Program-made: the position numbers and the translations under genes
DNA from: Pyrrhoderma lamaoense
Taxonomy: Eukaryota > Basidiomycota > Agaricomycetes > Hymenochaetales > Hymenochaetaceae
Direction: 5' to 3'
NCBI GenBank assembly: GCA_002794735.1
Contig: NBAZ01000020.1
Span: 186,001-250,000 of the forward strand
Length of the DNA stretch: 64,000 bases
Notes under the pieces: model-generated
Database searches by the model: none
What the model saw: the letters and a program-made list of their open reading frames with translations, nothing else
What the model was told of the DNA's origin: nothing
Shown: piece after piece, positions 47,449 to 60,836 of the stretch
Layout of the letters: each line of letters opens with the position of its first letter
Numbering within the stretch: position 1 is the stretch's first letter

Positions 47449-50400
47449 ATGCCTGCAGACCGCGGTAGCCATACAAACCATAGGCGCACTTCCACGGACG
47501 AAGCAACTCGTCAGCGTGAACAAGAGCTTCGCCGCGCCCGCGGCGAGATTGCTTGTGTCGAGTGTCAGAGGTGAGCACCGACTGACCGGAGATGTGTGAG
47601 TGCTTCATGCTTAAGACGTGTATACAGGTTGAAGTTGAAATGCGATAGGAAGGTGTGCAACGAACTCGAATGCAAACGCATATTGTCCCATAATTATCTC
47701 TAATTCTTATGTCCTCTTCAGGTTCCATGCGCTTCATGTATTCGCCGGAATCGGGCTGCAATGTGTCCAAATGGTAATTTTTCAGTTTTTCAATTAGGAT
47801 AAAAGCTTGCTTTTGGTCATTTTTCTATATAAAGAACCTTCTGACACATTTACAGGGCATGCATGGAGTGACCAGGCGACTCGAACTCTACTTTCTGATA
47901 CGGCCCAGCTTCACCGAAAATTGAGTGAAATGAGTCAACGGATACGTCAATTAGAAGACGCTCTTGAAATATCTCACTCCTCAAATTCAACAAGTCATCA
48001 TCCCTTACTGCGAGAAGAACTTTTGGCTATAAAACGAGGTGTGGGTCCAACTACTCCTGATGCAACGGAACAGGAGTCAGACGGCCCAGAAGGATCTTGT
48101 GTCGAGGCGCTGGGAACAATGAGTATATCAGATAGAGGTGTCTCGCGGTTCATCGGGAGATCGGGTGGTGGGGAAAGTCTTATTCTCGTAAGTTAATCAC
48201 TTCTATTACGCATTATCTTTTCCCTTCTCTTCTATGATCATCTGTCTCACCGATAATAATCCCCCTGTCTTCTACAGTTGGGTGAAGAATGCAATCAACA
48301 TAACTCTACGAAACCTGTTTCAAAAAACATTTTCTCTCATTTCATGTCTAGAAGATCAGATGCATGGTTGCTTATGCCTCCCCATGCCAACCCAGTGGAT
48401 GTATTATCACGAATAGAAACACTCATGCCTTCACTAATGCGTGCTAGCTCTCTCTGTGAAACATATTTGGAGAATTTCTCATGGATTTCGCGTGTAGTAG
48501 AGCGCACCCAGATATTTGAGGAACTACTACCAAGTTGTTATCGCAGTGGAACTGCTCGTTTATCACGCGAACCATTTTCTAATTCAACGACTTGTGTTCA
48601 TGAGCTTGCCTTGTTGCTTATGATCTTTGCTACTGGAGCGCTTGCAGACCTAACCTTACCGCCGTATAATGATGAGGCAGAACAGTATTACCAAATGGCC
48701 CTTGCTACATTAAGTTGTAAATCATTACTTGGGGCGGCTACATTAGCATCCGTACAAGCGGTCACCCTCATGGCACTCTATAATGCTCATTGTGGTAGGA
48801 ATGATACTCTTGATTTGGCCGGTTCCTTAATGAGTCTTGCCGCAAACCTGGGCGTTAGCGTTAGTCCTTACTATGACACTACTTGTTTGCGTTTATTGTT
48901 CAACTAATCTTCTTATTTCAGATGGGATTACGTTAGCCTCATCCTTCTCCCATAGTTTCCCGCAGTAACTCATACTTACTTTTTAGATCGTGACGTATCA
49001 AAATGGCATGTCTGCACTGACATCACAGAACGCAGGCGTAAAGCATTCTGGGAGCTATTTACTATTGATTGTTGGCATGTAAGTTGCATTATATTGTAGT
49101 CTAACGGCATATTTCTGATGAGACGTAAAAGAATCTTGCAAATGGAAAACCACCATCTTTTGTTTTGAAATACTGTGATGTCAAATATCCGAACCACGAT
49201 TCAGAATTCATTAATAAAGATGGGCGTAAGGAAAAGAGTTGTAAGTCTATTTTTAGACAATCTTTTGGATCTCTAAATCTCTTGTTTATACCATGCCTAA
49301 ATACATTAACTTGTTTACTGATTCATACCTTTATGGACACTAATCATCTAGACTGGAGAGACCGGCATCAACTTTCACGTATCGTATATGCAGTAGCAGA
49401 ACTCTTCTCTGGTACTCAACCGGTGCGGTACTCCCAAATACTTGAAATTGACCGACGGATATCGGAGCATATCCCACCTCCCCATTTGCATATTCCTCCT
49501 GAAGGATCAAGTATGGAGGAAGATGGTCCTCTTCTTATTATGCAACGGATTATACCCGTTATATGTGGAGATGGATGTGAGTATCTTAATCCCATGACAC
49601 AAATCGAACAATCTCGAACATATGGCTGATCACACGACATTGATTTGGGTTAGTGTTGTTATATATTCACCGTGGATTCTTCGCGAAAGCACTCTTAGAA
49701 AATCCAGCCGATCCCTTATTAAGTCCTTATGCCCATTCTTATTTGGCAACATATCGTTCGGCACTTTCCGTTCTTAAGGTCATTCGAGAACATTATACGG
49801 CGTTCCCAAATCTTGTTAGCCGTTTTTGGTCTGTATGGTCACATGCCTTCTCTGCCACTGTAAGATCTATTTGATTTTGCTTTCGTATATGCACTGTTGT
49901 TGATACTATACATGAACAGGTTGTTATCGGGTCAATAGTTATAAAAGGGAAAAATCCAGATACTGTACGTTCAGCTTTAATAGAGTTAAACCTAGCCGTT
50001 GGTTTGTTCGAGAAGGCTTCTCAACAAGCGGACCGTGCAAAACGTTCGTTGCCCACCCTCCTTCGACTTCGCGAAAAGGCCTTCAATGCTGCCCGTGCCT
50101 TAAACGAAACCTCTCCATCTTCACCCATCGGTTCTGAAAAGCCTGAAAACTCAAGCAACGGAACCAAGGGAGCTGGTGAAGGTGACGACGAGTTGCTTAT
50201 CTTCACTGGTAACAACCGTCTGGTGAAACCAAAGGAAGAACCACACGAACCAGTTCTCTTGACACCCCCGCTTTCAACTACTTCCGCCTCTGCGACACCT
50301 CTTCCATCGGAACTCAGTCAAACGAGTCTTCCCGACCTTGCCCTTCAAAAAAGAGATCAATCCATAAGCCGAAGCCAGAGTCAAAGCCGTCGGCAAAGTC

Positions 50401-50927
50401 TACACCAATTACAGAGCCATACGAACTCACCGAGTGAGTCAACTCTAAGTGCAACTCCGGAACGGGATCGGGATCTACTCGGAATAAATGCCGATGTTCC
50501 GGGCGCATGGAGCGCTTGGGCAGACCAGGAGGCTTTACTGATAAACTACCTATCGTCTGGTGCTGATTACCAGCTCGCACAGAACGCTGCATTCGCAAGA
50601 GAACCGGACCCTAGTACGTTTATGTGGGCAGAGATGAGTAATAGAAATTCTCCAGATACACAGGGACTCGGAGGGAATGTGAATGGTGTGAATGGTTCGA
50701 ATGGTTTGGCGGATGTTAACTTAGAATCTGTGGATAGGATGCCCCAACGACAGACATCTCAAAACCAACTGCAGAATCGACACGTTAATGGCTTTAATGG
50801 ACTGTTTTCCTCTTTAGATCAGTCAGAATCATCTGCGTTTGCCAACGAATCTGGTTTGACACTTCCTACTCCTACGAGCCACTTCCAAATGCCAAACACC
50901 ACACAAAATTGGGACATGTTTTTCTGA
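47449..50927 (+). CDS. Zn2Cys6 fungal transcription factor
   Basis: ATG 47449 starts a basic N-terminus. The binuclear zinc cluster is spread over three exons: CVECQR, LKLKCDRK, and VPCASCIRRNRAAMC, giving the full C-x2-C-x6-C-x5-C-x2-C-x8-C pattern. A coiled-coil dimerisation segment follows (LHRKLSEMSQRIRQLEDAL). The middle is the fungal-specific transcription factor domain, helical, with ILMALYN-like and RRRKAFWELFTIDCW segments. The last 300 residues are Gln/Asn/Ser-rich and probably act as an activation region. The protein is of the order of 900-1000 residues in nine or more exons, all joinable in frame. Targets are unknown; the P450 genes begin 1.4 kb downstream, but no regulatory link can be claimed. 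Confidence 0.86.
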
Positions 50928-52321
50928 TCTAGTTGCGAGATTTCATGCTTACTTTTCCTTCATCTCCTATCATTGTTGCTACGCATACATAGTTAGTTGA
51001 TACATGCGAAAGAAATTCGACAACATTCCCTTTCTATTTTCTTCACTTTTTTTCATGGCTTGGCTATCGACGATATTTAATATCTTTCTTTTACACCTTC
51101 CTCTAATTTAATACATCAATCACGACCGCGACTAGGTTTACGAGCTTCTACTATGCGCCTATGCACTCCAAATTATAAACATTTATTTCCAGTGCATGTA
51201 TTTCTAGATGCTTTCTCTTGTATTTTATTCTGTCCCTTTATCTAGATCTATCTCGTTCTTGTTTTCTTTTCTACCTTCTAATATTAAAATCACAATGAAA
51301 AGCGGTTTTATGCAAGGCTAAAAAGGTAGAGGTATTCTTATCTCTGCTATGTAGAAGATGTGAAAATAACTTCACATTTATTCTCGCACTCGGATCTCGT
51401 TCATATTCGGCCGTAGCAAAATAAATGTAATGTGTGTTTAAATCAAGCAGCGTAAATGAATTAATACTGTTTTTGAAATAGCCTATGTTCCTATTGTTTA
51501 CAACTATTAATAAAGTTTATGAGTTTATGAGAGAAAAGGTACCCCTATAAATAATATCCTCAAGAGACTCATCGCCGTCATGCCCTCATGACTTTGAGGA
51601 GGATCAAAGTTCTGTGATTCTATCTATCTTTATATATGACATCTACCCAGAAGCCTTTGGATCGTTTACTTTTCTGGCTTTGGGTGGCTCCGCTACATCC
51701 CGCTTTTAGCTCTTCGTGCCGTTACGCCGGAGATTTCTGTATCAGACTTCCAAGCAGTGTGCTATCAAATCTCCAATACATCGTGTATTTTTGTTAAAAC
51801 ACTGCTCCCAGATTGTTACATGTCTAGTCCGATGTTATTGTCTCTTTGTTCCGTTGATCTCGTTGTTCATTACTGATAATTTCTGAAGTCTTGATCTCGA
51901 CCGAGTACCGAGTGTTAGTGTTTCACTTTTACTCCTATATTTACCGGACCAATCAACTTCTATGGTAATCTGCTTGTCCTTCCTTCCTTCCGTGCCACTT
52001 ACAGCAAGTGAAATTGGCACCTTTTTGCATATCCAGTCATACTGCTTTACGAAGTGATATTCTTTTGCGGGCTTTTTTTTACTTGTACAAGTAATATGCG
52101 AACATGTATACATCGAAGCCTCGGAAGTTCTCCCACACACCAAAAGGGTGGAATGAGTTTAAAAACAAGTTACTGGAAGAATCTGGAGTTGTGTATAACC
52201 CCCCTTTTACCCTCTCGTTTGTGACTCTGCTCTGTCTTCTTCTTCTCCCAAGTAACCCGACACGCCCGCCCCCGCTCTGCCCGCCCGTCAACTACTGGGT
52301 CTTAAGTAATCAGAGTTTGAA
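50928..52321. other. intergenic region between regulator and first P450
   Basis: About 1.4 kb. The first part is T-rich and probably includes the long 3' end of the regulator. Two overlapping frames at 51835-52325, one on each strand, have no recognised domain. I see no repeat or RNA gene. Confidence 0.35.
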
Positions 52322-54641
52322 ATGAGCTTGTCCAACCAATCAAGTGCTGCGCCTCTTAAGCTTTATCACCTTTATCGAACGGGTTCCGAATTCCTCAATT
52401 TTGACGACGATCAAGACGGGGCTTATCACTATACCTTTTTACTAGCTCTGTCGGGATATGTATAGCAATAACTTCATTGGTTCAATTCTTAAACTCACGG
52501 AAACACTCGGTACGTTGATCACTCCTTTTCGATGAAGGGAAGAAAAAAATTCTCTGATTTTTTTTTCGACATGGATTTGTTTTGTTTTGTTTTGAAATGT
52601 TTTGATGTTTGTTTTCTTATTGATTGTGTAGGTTGATGTTCCATCCGAAGGCTCAAGTGGGTTACTTGACCTATACGGGGGCGCATATAGGTTTATGAGA
52701 GAGGGGAAATCGATTCTTCTTAGAGGATATAATAAGGTACATCTATCGCATATAATCGAAGCAGAAATAAATCTCTCAGCATAACGTCTCTAGTACAAAC
52801 TCGATACTTTCAAGATTCCCGGGGTTGAAAGATGGACAGTTGTGATCAACAAACCGGAACTGATTGAAGAGGTTAGGAAAGCGCCAACAGCTTATTTTTC
52901 TCTTACGGAAGCTAGTTCGGAGGTCAGATTATGGCATACAGACTTAATTAAGGAGAAATATACTGAACCTTATTAATTATCTGATAGATATTTGCGTCCC
53001 GATGGACGATGGGCGCAAGTATCTTCACGGAAAGCTATCATAGTAACGTTATTCGTAATCAACTCACGCGAAGTCTCGCAACACGTTTTGATGATGTCTG
53101 TGACGAACTTCGTCTTAGTTTTGATGACCTTGTCCCTGCCAAAAGTGATTGTAAGTGCGAATGTGGACATAAGGGAAGGACTATACTGAGTAATTGGTAG
53201 CTTGGATAACCGTCCCTGCTCTTCGTACTATTCAGCAAGTCGTATGCAGAACAAGTAATCGTATTTTTTGCGGACTACCCCTATGTAAGAATATAATAAT
53301 ATCTTGATCAAAATCTTATTAATGGATATTTAGGCCGTGATAAGGACTATATTGAACTAAATATCAATTACACTGTTGATATAGTAAATGTAGCACTTGA
53401 ACTTGCTAAAGTTCCGGAGATACTCAAACCGTAAGTATACATTCTATATCTATCTTTCCTCTGCTTTTATTTTGTGAAGTTTCTGAGTATCTTGATAGAA
53501 TCGTTGGGCCACTTATAACTACCGTTCCGAAGCGGTTTGAACACGGTGTAAAGCTCCTTCGGCCGATACTTGAGGAACGGTTCCGACTCTATGATCAATA
53601 TGGAATTGACTATCCCAACAAACCGGTATGTGAAATCTTCCATTGCTGAGGTTTATCCTGGAAGTTCTTTTTGATGTAATGGTTTCATTTGAAGGCCGAT
53701 ATGATAACATGGCTAATCGAAGAAGCCCCTGAGAACATGAGAAGAAATGTTAACGAGATTGTAAACAGAATTCTTGTTGTAAATTTTGCAGCAATTCATA
53801 CCTCTTCAAATGTATGTATATTCTTATTGAATAGGACGTTAGATGACTCATTGATTGAGGAAATCGTATATAGAGTTTCACTCATGCGTTATTCCATCTT
53901 GCCGCGGAGCCAGAAAAGTATGTTAGTCCATTGCGGGAAGAAGTGGAGCGTGTGATCAGGGAGGAAGGGTGGACGAAAGTAGCTATGACGAAATTATGGA
54001 AATTAGATAGTTTCATGAAGGAGAGTCAACGTCTCAATGGGATAAACTTGTGTGAGCACTTCTCCCCCTCTTTCCCCATTTGATAACTTCGTGCTCGTCA
54101 TAAAGAATACTGGTGAACTTACATCCTTCTTATAGTGTCTTTGAACCGCAAGGTACTAAAAGACTATACTCTTTCTGATGGTACTTTCCTACCTGCTGGG
54201 ACCTTCGTAGCTGCAAATTTAACTGGGACACACCGAAATGGTACATACTATGAGAGACCGGATGAATTTGACGGTTTCAGATTTTCAAATATCCGAGAAG
54301 GATCCGCCGAGCAGGGTCTTAAACACCAAATGGTGCAGACGAGTTCCGACTACCTTGCTTTTGGACATGGCCTTCATGCATGGTGAGTAACCTTCTGGTC
54401 TGATTAGCAATCTAATAATTAATGGATAAAATATAATGACGCGATACGCGTGTATCCTCTATTTAGTCCTGGAAGATTCTTTGCTGTCAATGAATTGAAG
54501 GCTATGATGGCTCATGTGTTGTTGAATTACGATGTGAAACTTGAAAATGAAGGGGTCCGACCATCAAATATATGCAAAGGGATCCGGGTTTTACCGAATC
54601 TATCTGCAAATGTTATGTTTAGAAAGCGTGTAGTTGATTGA
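52322..54641 (+). CDS. cytochrome P450 (CYP512-like), copy 1, with N-terminal frame break
   Basis: A membrane-bound monooxygenase of the fungal type that often works on terpenoids. The membrane anchor reads YTFLLALSG then IAITSLVQFL only if one base is added in the G run 52453-52455; as given, the first exon hits a stop. Later exons read VDVPSEGSSGLLDLYGGAY, an I-helix NFAAIHTSS, the ExxR motif in KESQR, and a PxEFDGFRF element. The heme loop FGHGLHACPGRFFAVNELK has its Cys codon split by an intron at about 54383-54467. The end is MFRKRVVD at 54641. It shares long stretches with the copy at 58093, so the two are tandem duplicates. Substrate is unknown and the subfamily call is from memory. 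Confidence 0.83.
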
Positions 54642-54989
54642 TACACTGAATAAATATGGCTAATATACTAAAGCAGACAAGAAAGTAAGTGCTCTTCATA
54701 ACCCGTGGAAAGAAACGGCCAAACATAAAAAAGAACACTGTCAAGAAATTACTGAGTTATAGATAAATAAGACAGACTCGAGCAAGGCAGGTACAATAAC
54801 CACAGACGCATATACAAAGGCTATCACGACTAGGCTAAGAACATGCTGAAGATACATGATATCATCAATATACTTCAACGTTTCCACATTAGCCCTCAAG
54901 AACACTATCGGCTTCATGAGCTGACGATTATACAACTTCTGAAAGTAATATTTTAGCCCCGGTAATATCTGAACGTAAGCAGCAAACAT

Positions 54990-56764
54990 CTACTTGGTAA
55001 GGGTCTGGCTACTGGACGATGAGCCAGCGAAGTCGATATCATTGACCATAAAGCTAACATCTTGTAGTACAACGATTGCTTCTGCATCTTTCAAGGTTGT
55101 ATATTTGTAATCAGTAAGATAACCAAGATCCGTGGGACCAATAAGACAAACATACCAGATGAAACCCGCTCGGTTCCGTAAACTGGAGCTCAGTAAAGGT
55201 ATCTGTGGTGAAGCTGTTTATTCGATAGCTTGTTCCCTCGTTCAGACCTAGCTCGGCTGCTTCCATGAGATTCAAAAACAGCCGACTTCCGAGGATACAT
55301 AGGAGACTTGGACTGCCGAGAACCTCAAAGAGATAGCCGCTTATGGATGTTTCTGTGATTGCTACCTTATAGCTTGCAATATTAATGACATTGCAGACCA
55401 GTACCCTTGCAAACGTGTATTGTAAGATGAGACAAAACTGACACTGTATCAATGGTACATACGCGATATAATAAACAACTTGATCCCTGATAACTACGCC
55501 AATAAGTCTGAAGCCGTCGATTCCTGATGTCTTCCAGTGTATAGCTGCTTTATAGAGGGAGAGAAGTAAGAAGAAGAAGCCGATGATCGTTGGTATCAAC
55601 CTTATAAAGATAGTCAGTCACAATTAAGATGCATGAGCGTTGGTTATCGACTACCAATGAATCATCCCCAGGTTTGCTATGGTATGGGCTTGGTTATCAG
55701 GTGTAATACATGCTGCCACATCGCTATCAAGCTGTTTGACAATTGCTACGACCAATTAGCGAACTGATCTGTGAGAATGTGACGAATCTCACAACTCATT
55801 ATCAAGTCCATCTTGACAAAGAATACGATCCTTACGATCGCCTCAAGAATAACGACCGTCTTAAGAACAATAGACAGCCACCTATCTACAAGAATCAGGA
55901 AGAGTTAGAAGGTTTTAACAAATCATTCTATCAGACTCACTGTTACTCCATAATGCAAGTACACGGACTGCGAGAATATCTAGATCTCTTTTAGATCCGT
56001 GTAGTGAAACTCAATGAAAACCCATACAATCAACTACGACAATTGTGAAAAAGTCTTCTCTGTGTTAGGTTTCGAATAAATTATAGTATATTACTGAGCA
56101 TACTTCCAACACTTTGAGACCACTGGCCATATTGACCTGACAAGTATGTGAGGAAAGGAACTTTGAGTATAAGCTATAAATGTGTTACATCTACGAGACG
56201 CTTATCAGAGAAGCATTGTACGGCATACAGAGAAGTGCTTACAGCGTCGTGGTAGCTTTAAAAAATTGGACTGGGCGTTTGTACTGAGTGAAATATTTCT
56301 TTTAGTCCTTGGTAATATGGCCACTTACCTACTAGTGCCGAAAGCGCACAGAAAATACCAACGTATCGATTCTTAGAACAATGGAATCAGTAGTATGTAG
56401 TATAATCAACTAGCTAAGAGTAATCCGCACTCACTGCAAAATAGAGAACATGCGCTAATTTATACCATTTCTTATTCTGAAGGTCCGGTAAGTATACTCC
56501 TATGTATGGCAATCCCGAACATACCCAAAAATATTTGACCTGTAGTTTAGTGTAAGAGATATGAGAAACAAGTAGAAAAATGACTGGCTTCTCTATCCAT
56601 TGTGATCACTAAAGAATATCTCATCAGTAAGAAGTCCTGACTTACATACGAGACTTACAAGAGTCATAAATGAGAGCCAAGGTTATTGAAACTTGAGTAT
56701 ACTCTATCACAGTAAAGCCGCGTAAGGTTTCTTGTATGATGATATTATCATCAGCACTAGACAT
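54990..56764 (-). CDS. DUF6533 multi-pass membrane protein
   Basis: DUF6533 proteins are a large basidiomycete family of uncharacterised proteins with about seven membrane helices. ATG 56764 opens SSADDNIIIQETL and a first helix, TQVSITLALIYDS. After an intron comes LITMDRE and the typical aromatic KYFW segment. The exon near 55600-55460 gives IIGFFFLLLSLYKA and DGFRLIGVVIRDQVVYYI. A further exon reads VLVCNVINIASYKVAI and LGSPSLLCILGSRLFLNL. The tail is cytoplasmic-like (GSSSSSQTLTK), with a TAG at 54990-54992. Some exons between 56400 and 55650 were not resolved. The gene sits between two P450 copies on the opposite strand. Confidence 0.75.
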
Positions 56765-58092
56765 TGTGGTAATGTATTGACCGGGAACAAAAAGGGATGA
56801 TATGAAAGAGGGCCTTCTTAGTAGGGGATACGTAGGTTGAATATATATGGTCGACATGCTATCGGAGGAGAGAAGCCATTAGTAACAAAATGGGTTGATT
56901 CATCATGCAATTATGATACATGAGCATCATTGGTTTCGATTCAGTCACTATAATTGCGAATTTTAAATTTGTACCATGCATGCTCAGCATTAAAAAAATG
57001 ATGGAAAATAGCAACAACGAACCTTTTGTTATCAGAAACATAGCTGAGAGTAAATCAGTCAAACTCAGTATCAATATCAGTAATGCTACGGGGACTAGAA
57101 TCAGTCTGAGTCTGACGTGTACTGTCAGTTACACAAGCGCATGCTGTGATTAAAAGGCGGGAAGTTGATTGACGCTTTGGATATGTGGTTGTTTCTGCCG
57201 TAATAGAGAGAACAAAGTTTGATAACAAGGGCGTATATGACGTTGCTTTTATCAATGTCATATTATGAGCTACGATGATACTTAAGCGTGTATTAGTATT
57301 GATTGATTGATTGATTGTGTTTGTTACATCTGCTGTACTGAGGACAACAAGAAATCTACAACACCTACTTTTCAAATTAGCTTTTCCTTGTCTTATCTGT
57401 GCTATTGAGCGTGACGTGAGTCATTACATGTGAAATGGTGGCAAGTTAGCTCAACACGCATACATGCAGAGTAATGCAGTAAATTGAAAGGCGCCCATCA
57501 TAATCCCCAGCCTTTTGTAAGTCTTGGTTGGAACATCTTTTCTTAATGGTACAAAGCTACGCCACTTCTTGTTTTCAGGAGGGGTTTGGGCCCGTGTGTA
57601 TGGGCATAAAAACTGTTCAAAACGCCAGTAGATTACTGATATAATTGCAGATAGACCCTTTTTTTAACTCTGCTCAAATTGGCACTTGCTTAAATTCTCC
57701 AAAGCTTCGCACTTTGAGAAGCCTCTAGCTCCGCTCTCGGCCCATGTAATGCGTGCCCTGTCACACTAGAAATAAGGAATTCAGGTGGACCCACATCAAT
57801 CAAGTTTTACTTCTCTATTGCCGTCCGATGGTTGGTTGTTCAGTCTGAACTTTTGGAAGTCTAAATCGTCCTTCTGTAACTGTAGTTCATAATCTTTTTT
57901 ATACAATCTCGGATGTCGGGTCCCGATTAGCACGCATACGACCAGAAATGGGAGACATATTGCATGTTAACTACTCGAAGTTATTATAGGATTCCTTATA
58001 CATAAATCGCGATGACTATCCTAGTAGCGAGAATATAGCTCTCAACTCACTAAGCAGTGAGGTCTTCCAGTTCGTTCATCGTTTTCGCCAAG
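56765..58092. other. intergenic region between DUF6533 gene and second P450
   Basis: About 1.3 kb holding the promoters of both divergent neighbours. Open frames on both strands (for example 57055-57375 complement) are Ser/Thr-rich and match nothing I know. A short ATTG repeat is listed separately. Confidence 0.35.
57298..57317 (+). repeat. (ATTG)5 microsatellite
   Basis: Five exact tandem copies of ATTG. It lies in the region upstream of the second P450 gene. No function is implied. Confidence 0.85.
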
Positions 58093-60392
58093 ATGACTTT
58101 GGGCAACTATTCTTTCCCTTTGTCCAGCTTTCAGTATGGATCTAGCTTGGGCCAAGATATCAATATTGATCAGCGAAGTATTGCTATGGCAACATGTCTA
58201 TTCTTAGCTCTTATCTCGACGAAATACTATCTAGATTGTAGGAAGCGTAACGTATGGACTTTAATCTTTGCTGTAAGGCAAAGAACGAATGGTAGACTGA
58301 TGGACCATATTCAAAAAGGTAAATGTACCTGCTGAAGGTGCCGCAACTAGTGTCATCGACCTCTATCGAGGTGCTTATGGATTCCTGAAAAACGCGAAAG
58401 GTGTTCTACTCGAAGGATATGAAAAGGTGCATATAATACTGGTTACAGATACTGATAAATTTGCTTATTAATCTACCTAATAGTATAACTTAGGAACGTT
58501 CAAAGTTCCTACCATGGAGCGGTGGCTTGTCGTCATTAACAAACCTGGACTGATCGAAGAAGTAAGAAAGGCTCCGGATGACAAGTTCTCCTTCATGGAG
58601 GCCACTTCCGAGGTATATCTAGAAATTGTCTAAAGTAAAGACCTAAACTGACTACAACGACTTGAAGTTGATACTAGCTAGATGGACGGTCGGAATGGCT
58701 GTATTTGAAAATCCGTACCATCTCTCTGTTGTTCAGAATCAGCTTACTCGATCTCTAAACTCTCGTCTTGGAGATATTCGAGACGAAATAATGTGCAGCT
58801 TTAATGACCTGATTCCTCAAAGAGATTGTAATATATCTTTCATCCCGTCTGAAAATATGATATACTCAAATTAAGGATAGTTTGGGTACCTATTCCTGCT
58901 TTCCAGACCATGCAAAATATTATATGTAGGACAAGTAACCGGCTGTTTGTTGGTTTTCCACTTTGCTAGTATCAAATTTTCGCTCTTCATATGTCACATA
59001 CAGGAAGAGAGACTAATGATAGTGATGATCGTTTTGGTTATCACGCTTTCAGGTCGGGATGAGGAATATATCGATCTCAATATCTCCTTCACTATCAGTA
59101 TTATGTCTGTAGCCAATAGACTCGCGAAGTTTCCGGACGTCCTCAAACCGTATGCTATCTCTTTGTGACTTGAGAACGAATTTTAACCAGCAACATTAAT
59201 ATAATAGATTTATTGGCCCATTTTTATCATCGTATACGCGGAGTCTTGAAAAAGGCATGAGACTCCTACGTCCTGTCTTAGAAGAACGAATTCGAATGTA
59301 TGAAGAATATGGCGATGACTGGCCTGATAAACCTGTAAGTAACCATCATTTTCCCTGGCTCAAACGGCGCTCACTTTTAAACTAGTACTAAACTCGTTTC
59401 TTTACATGTTAAAATCAGATTTGATATCTTGGATCATGGACGAAGCCCCAGAAAACGAGAAGAGGAGTATTGAAGGTCTTACGATTAGGGTACTAGTGAT
59501 CAACTTCGCTGCGATTCATACTTCCTCGAATGTGCGTAATAAATTCTCTGATTCAGCAGAGATTCATTATAGCAAACACTTTTGAAATGCTTGGCCTCAT
59601 AATAGAGCTTCACGCATGCCTTGTATCACCTTGCAGCTGAGCCTGAGAAGTACATACCCCCAATTCGGGAGGAGATCGAAACTATCATGAAGGAACAAGG
59701 ATGGACAAAGGCGTCAATGACAAAAATGTGGAAGTTAGACAGCTTCATGAAAGAAAGTCAGCGTCTTAATGGAATCGGATTATGTAAGCTCAATTCTGCA
59801 TTTATTTAGTAATTTACTCTATATAATCATATTGATTAAAGTTTAAATTCCAAAGTATCTATGAGTCGAAAAGTACTCAAAGACTATACGCTCTCTGATG
59901 GAACATTCCTCCCCGCTGGGACCTTTGTGATTGCAAATCTCACTGGTGCACACAGGGATACAACGTTTTACGAGAATCCGGAAACATTTGACGGCTTTCG
60001 GTTTGCGAGGATACGCGAGTCTTCAGAGGCAGAAAGTTTGAAACACCAAATGGTCTCGACAACCTCGGAGTATCTTGCTTTCGGACATGGGCGTCATGCG
60101 TGGTAAGTCAATTTGCCAATTTATAGCATGTTTCTCGGCCTTACTCCTTAACTTCCTTGTTTATAAACTGACGACATGTGATTGTTGATATCTTTCGTCC
60201 TGGGTGTTTTAGTCCTGGCAGATTCTTTGCAGTGAACGAGCTGAAAGCGATGATGATACACATTATTCTCAATTACGATGTCAAGCTGGAGAACGAGGGA
60301 GTCCGTCCGCCAAACATCGTAAACGGTTATCGTCTTTCCCGAATCGAGATGCAAGGGTTTTGTTCCGAAAGCGTCTTTCCAAAACAGACTAA
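58093..60392 (+). CDS. cytochrome P450 (CYP512-like), copy 2, with C-terminal frame break
   Basis: ATG 58093 (context CCAAGATGA) leads to a membrane anchor (MATCLFLALIST) and a basic CRKRN stop-transfer. The following exons parallel the copy at 52322: VPAEGAATSVIDLYRGAYGF, then NQLTRSLNSRLGDIRDEI. The I-helix is NFAAIHTSSN, the ExxR motif is in KESQR, the PERF-type element is ETFDGFRFAR, and the heme loop is FGHGRHACPGRFFAVNELK with the Cys codon again split by an intron. In the last exon the frame breaks in CTTTCCC (60334-60340). With one more base it would end PNRDARVLFRKRLSKTD at 60392, as in copy 1; as given it runs on with an unrelated tail to 60558. Overall similarity shows a tandem duplication. 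Confidence 0.83.
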
Positions 60393-60836
60393 GGTGTTGA
60401 AAGTAAAGAAGACCTTTATAAACGGGACGTTTAGTAGTTTTCGTCTCTGGCTAATTGATCCTTTGACTGGATTTGTACATGATGTATTATGCGTCCACCT
60501 TTTCTTGACAGTAAACAGAAGTGCACATAACTGGTTGTTTGATTCGTCTGAAACTTAAAGATTATTCATAACATTGGTACCCTGACAGAGCGCCGTGGTG
60601 TTCCCTCTGATTTCATGGGCTTCTGCGTGCTGCCATGGTACTTGAATGCTTCGAAGCATATAAGTGTATCTGATTAAGCTGGCATGTGCAGTTTAATCGA
60701 TATTTATCCCAAGTGGAAATGACGTGAAATACAGACAAAAAATCAGAAAGCGAAATGAGACAACATTAGATATAACGATAGCTACTGCTCGATTTGTCAT
60801 CTAGTATGACACAATGTAACAAAGGGGCAGGAGAAA
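60393..60836. other. convergent 3' region, P450 copy 2 / Paf1
   Basis: About 440 bases between two converging genes, probably only 3' untranslated sequence. No further feature was seen. Confidence 0.4.

Noticed and set aside
51835..52325. Overlapping open frames on both strands before P450 copy 1
   Set aside because: No recognisable domain on either strand; mutual antisense overlap is typical of chance frames.
56859..57375. Two complement-strand frames rich in Ser/Thr or hydrophobic residues upstream of the DUF6533 gene
   Set aside because: They match no family, have no good splice partners and lie where two divergent promoters are expected.
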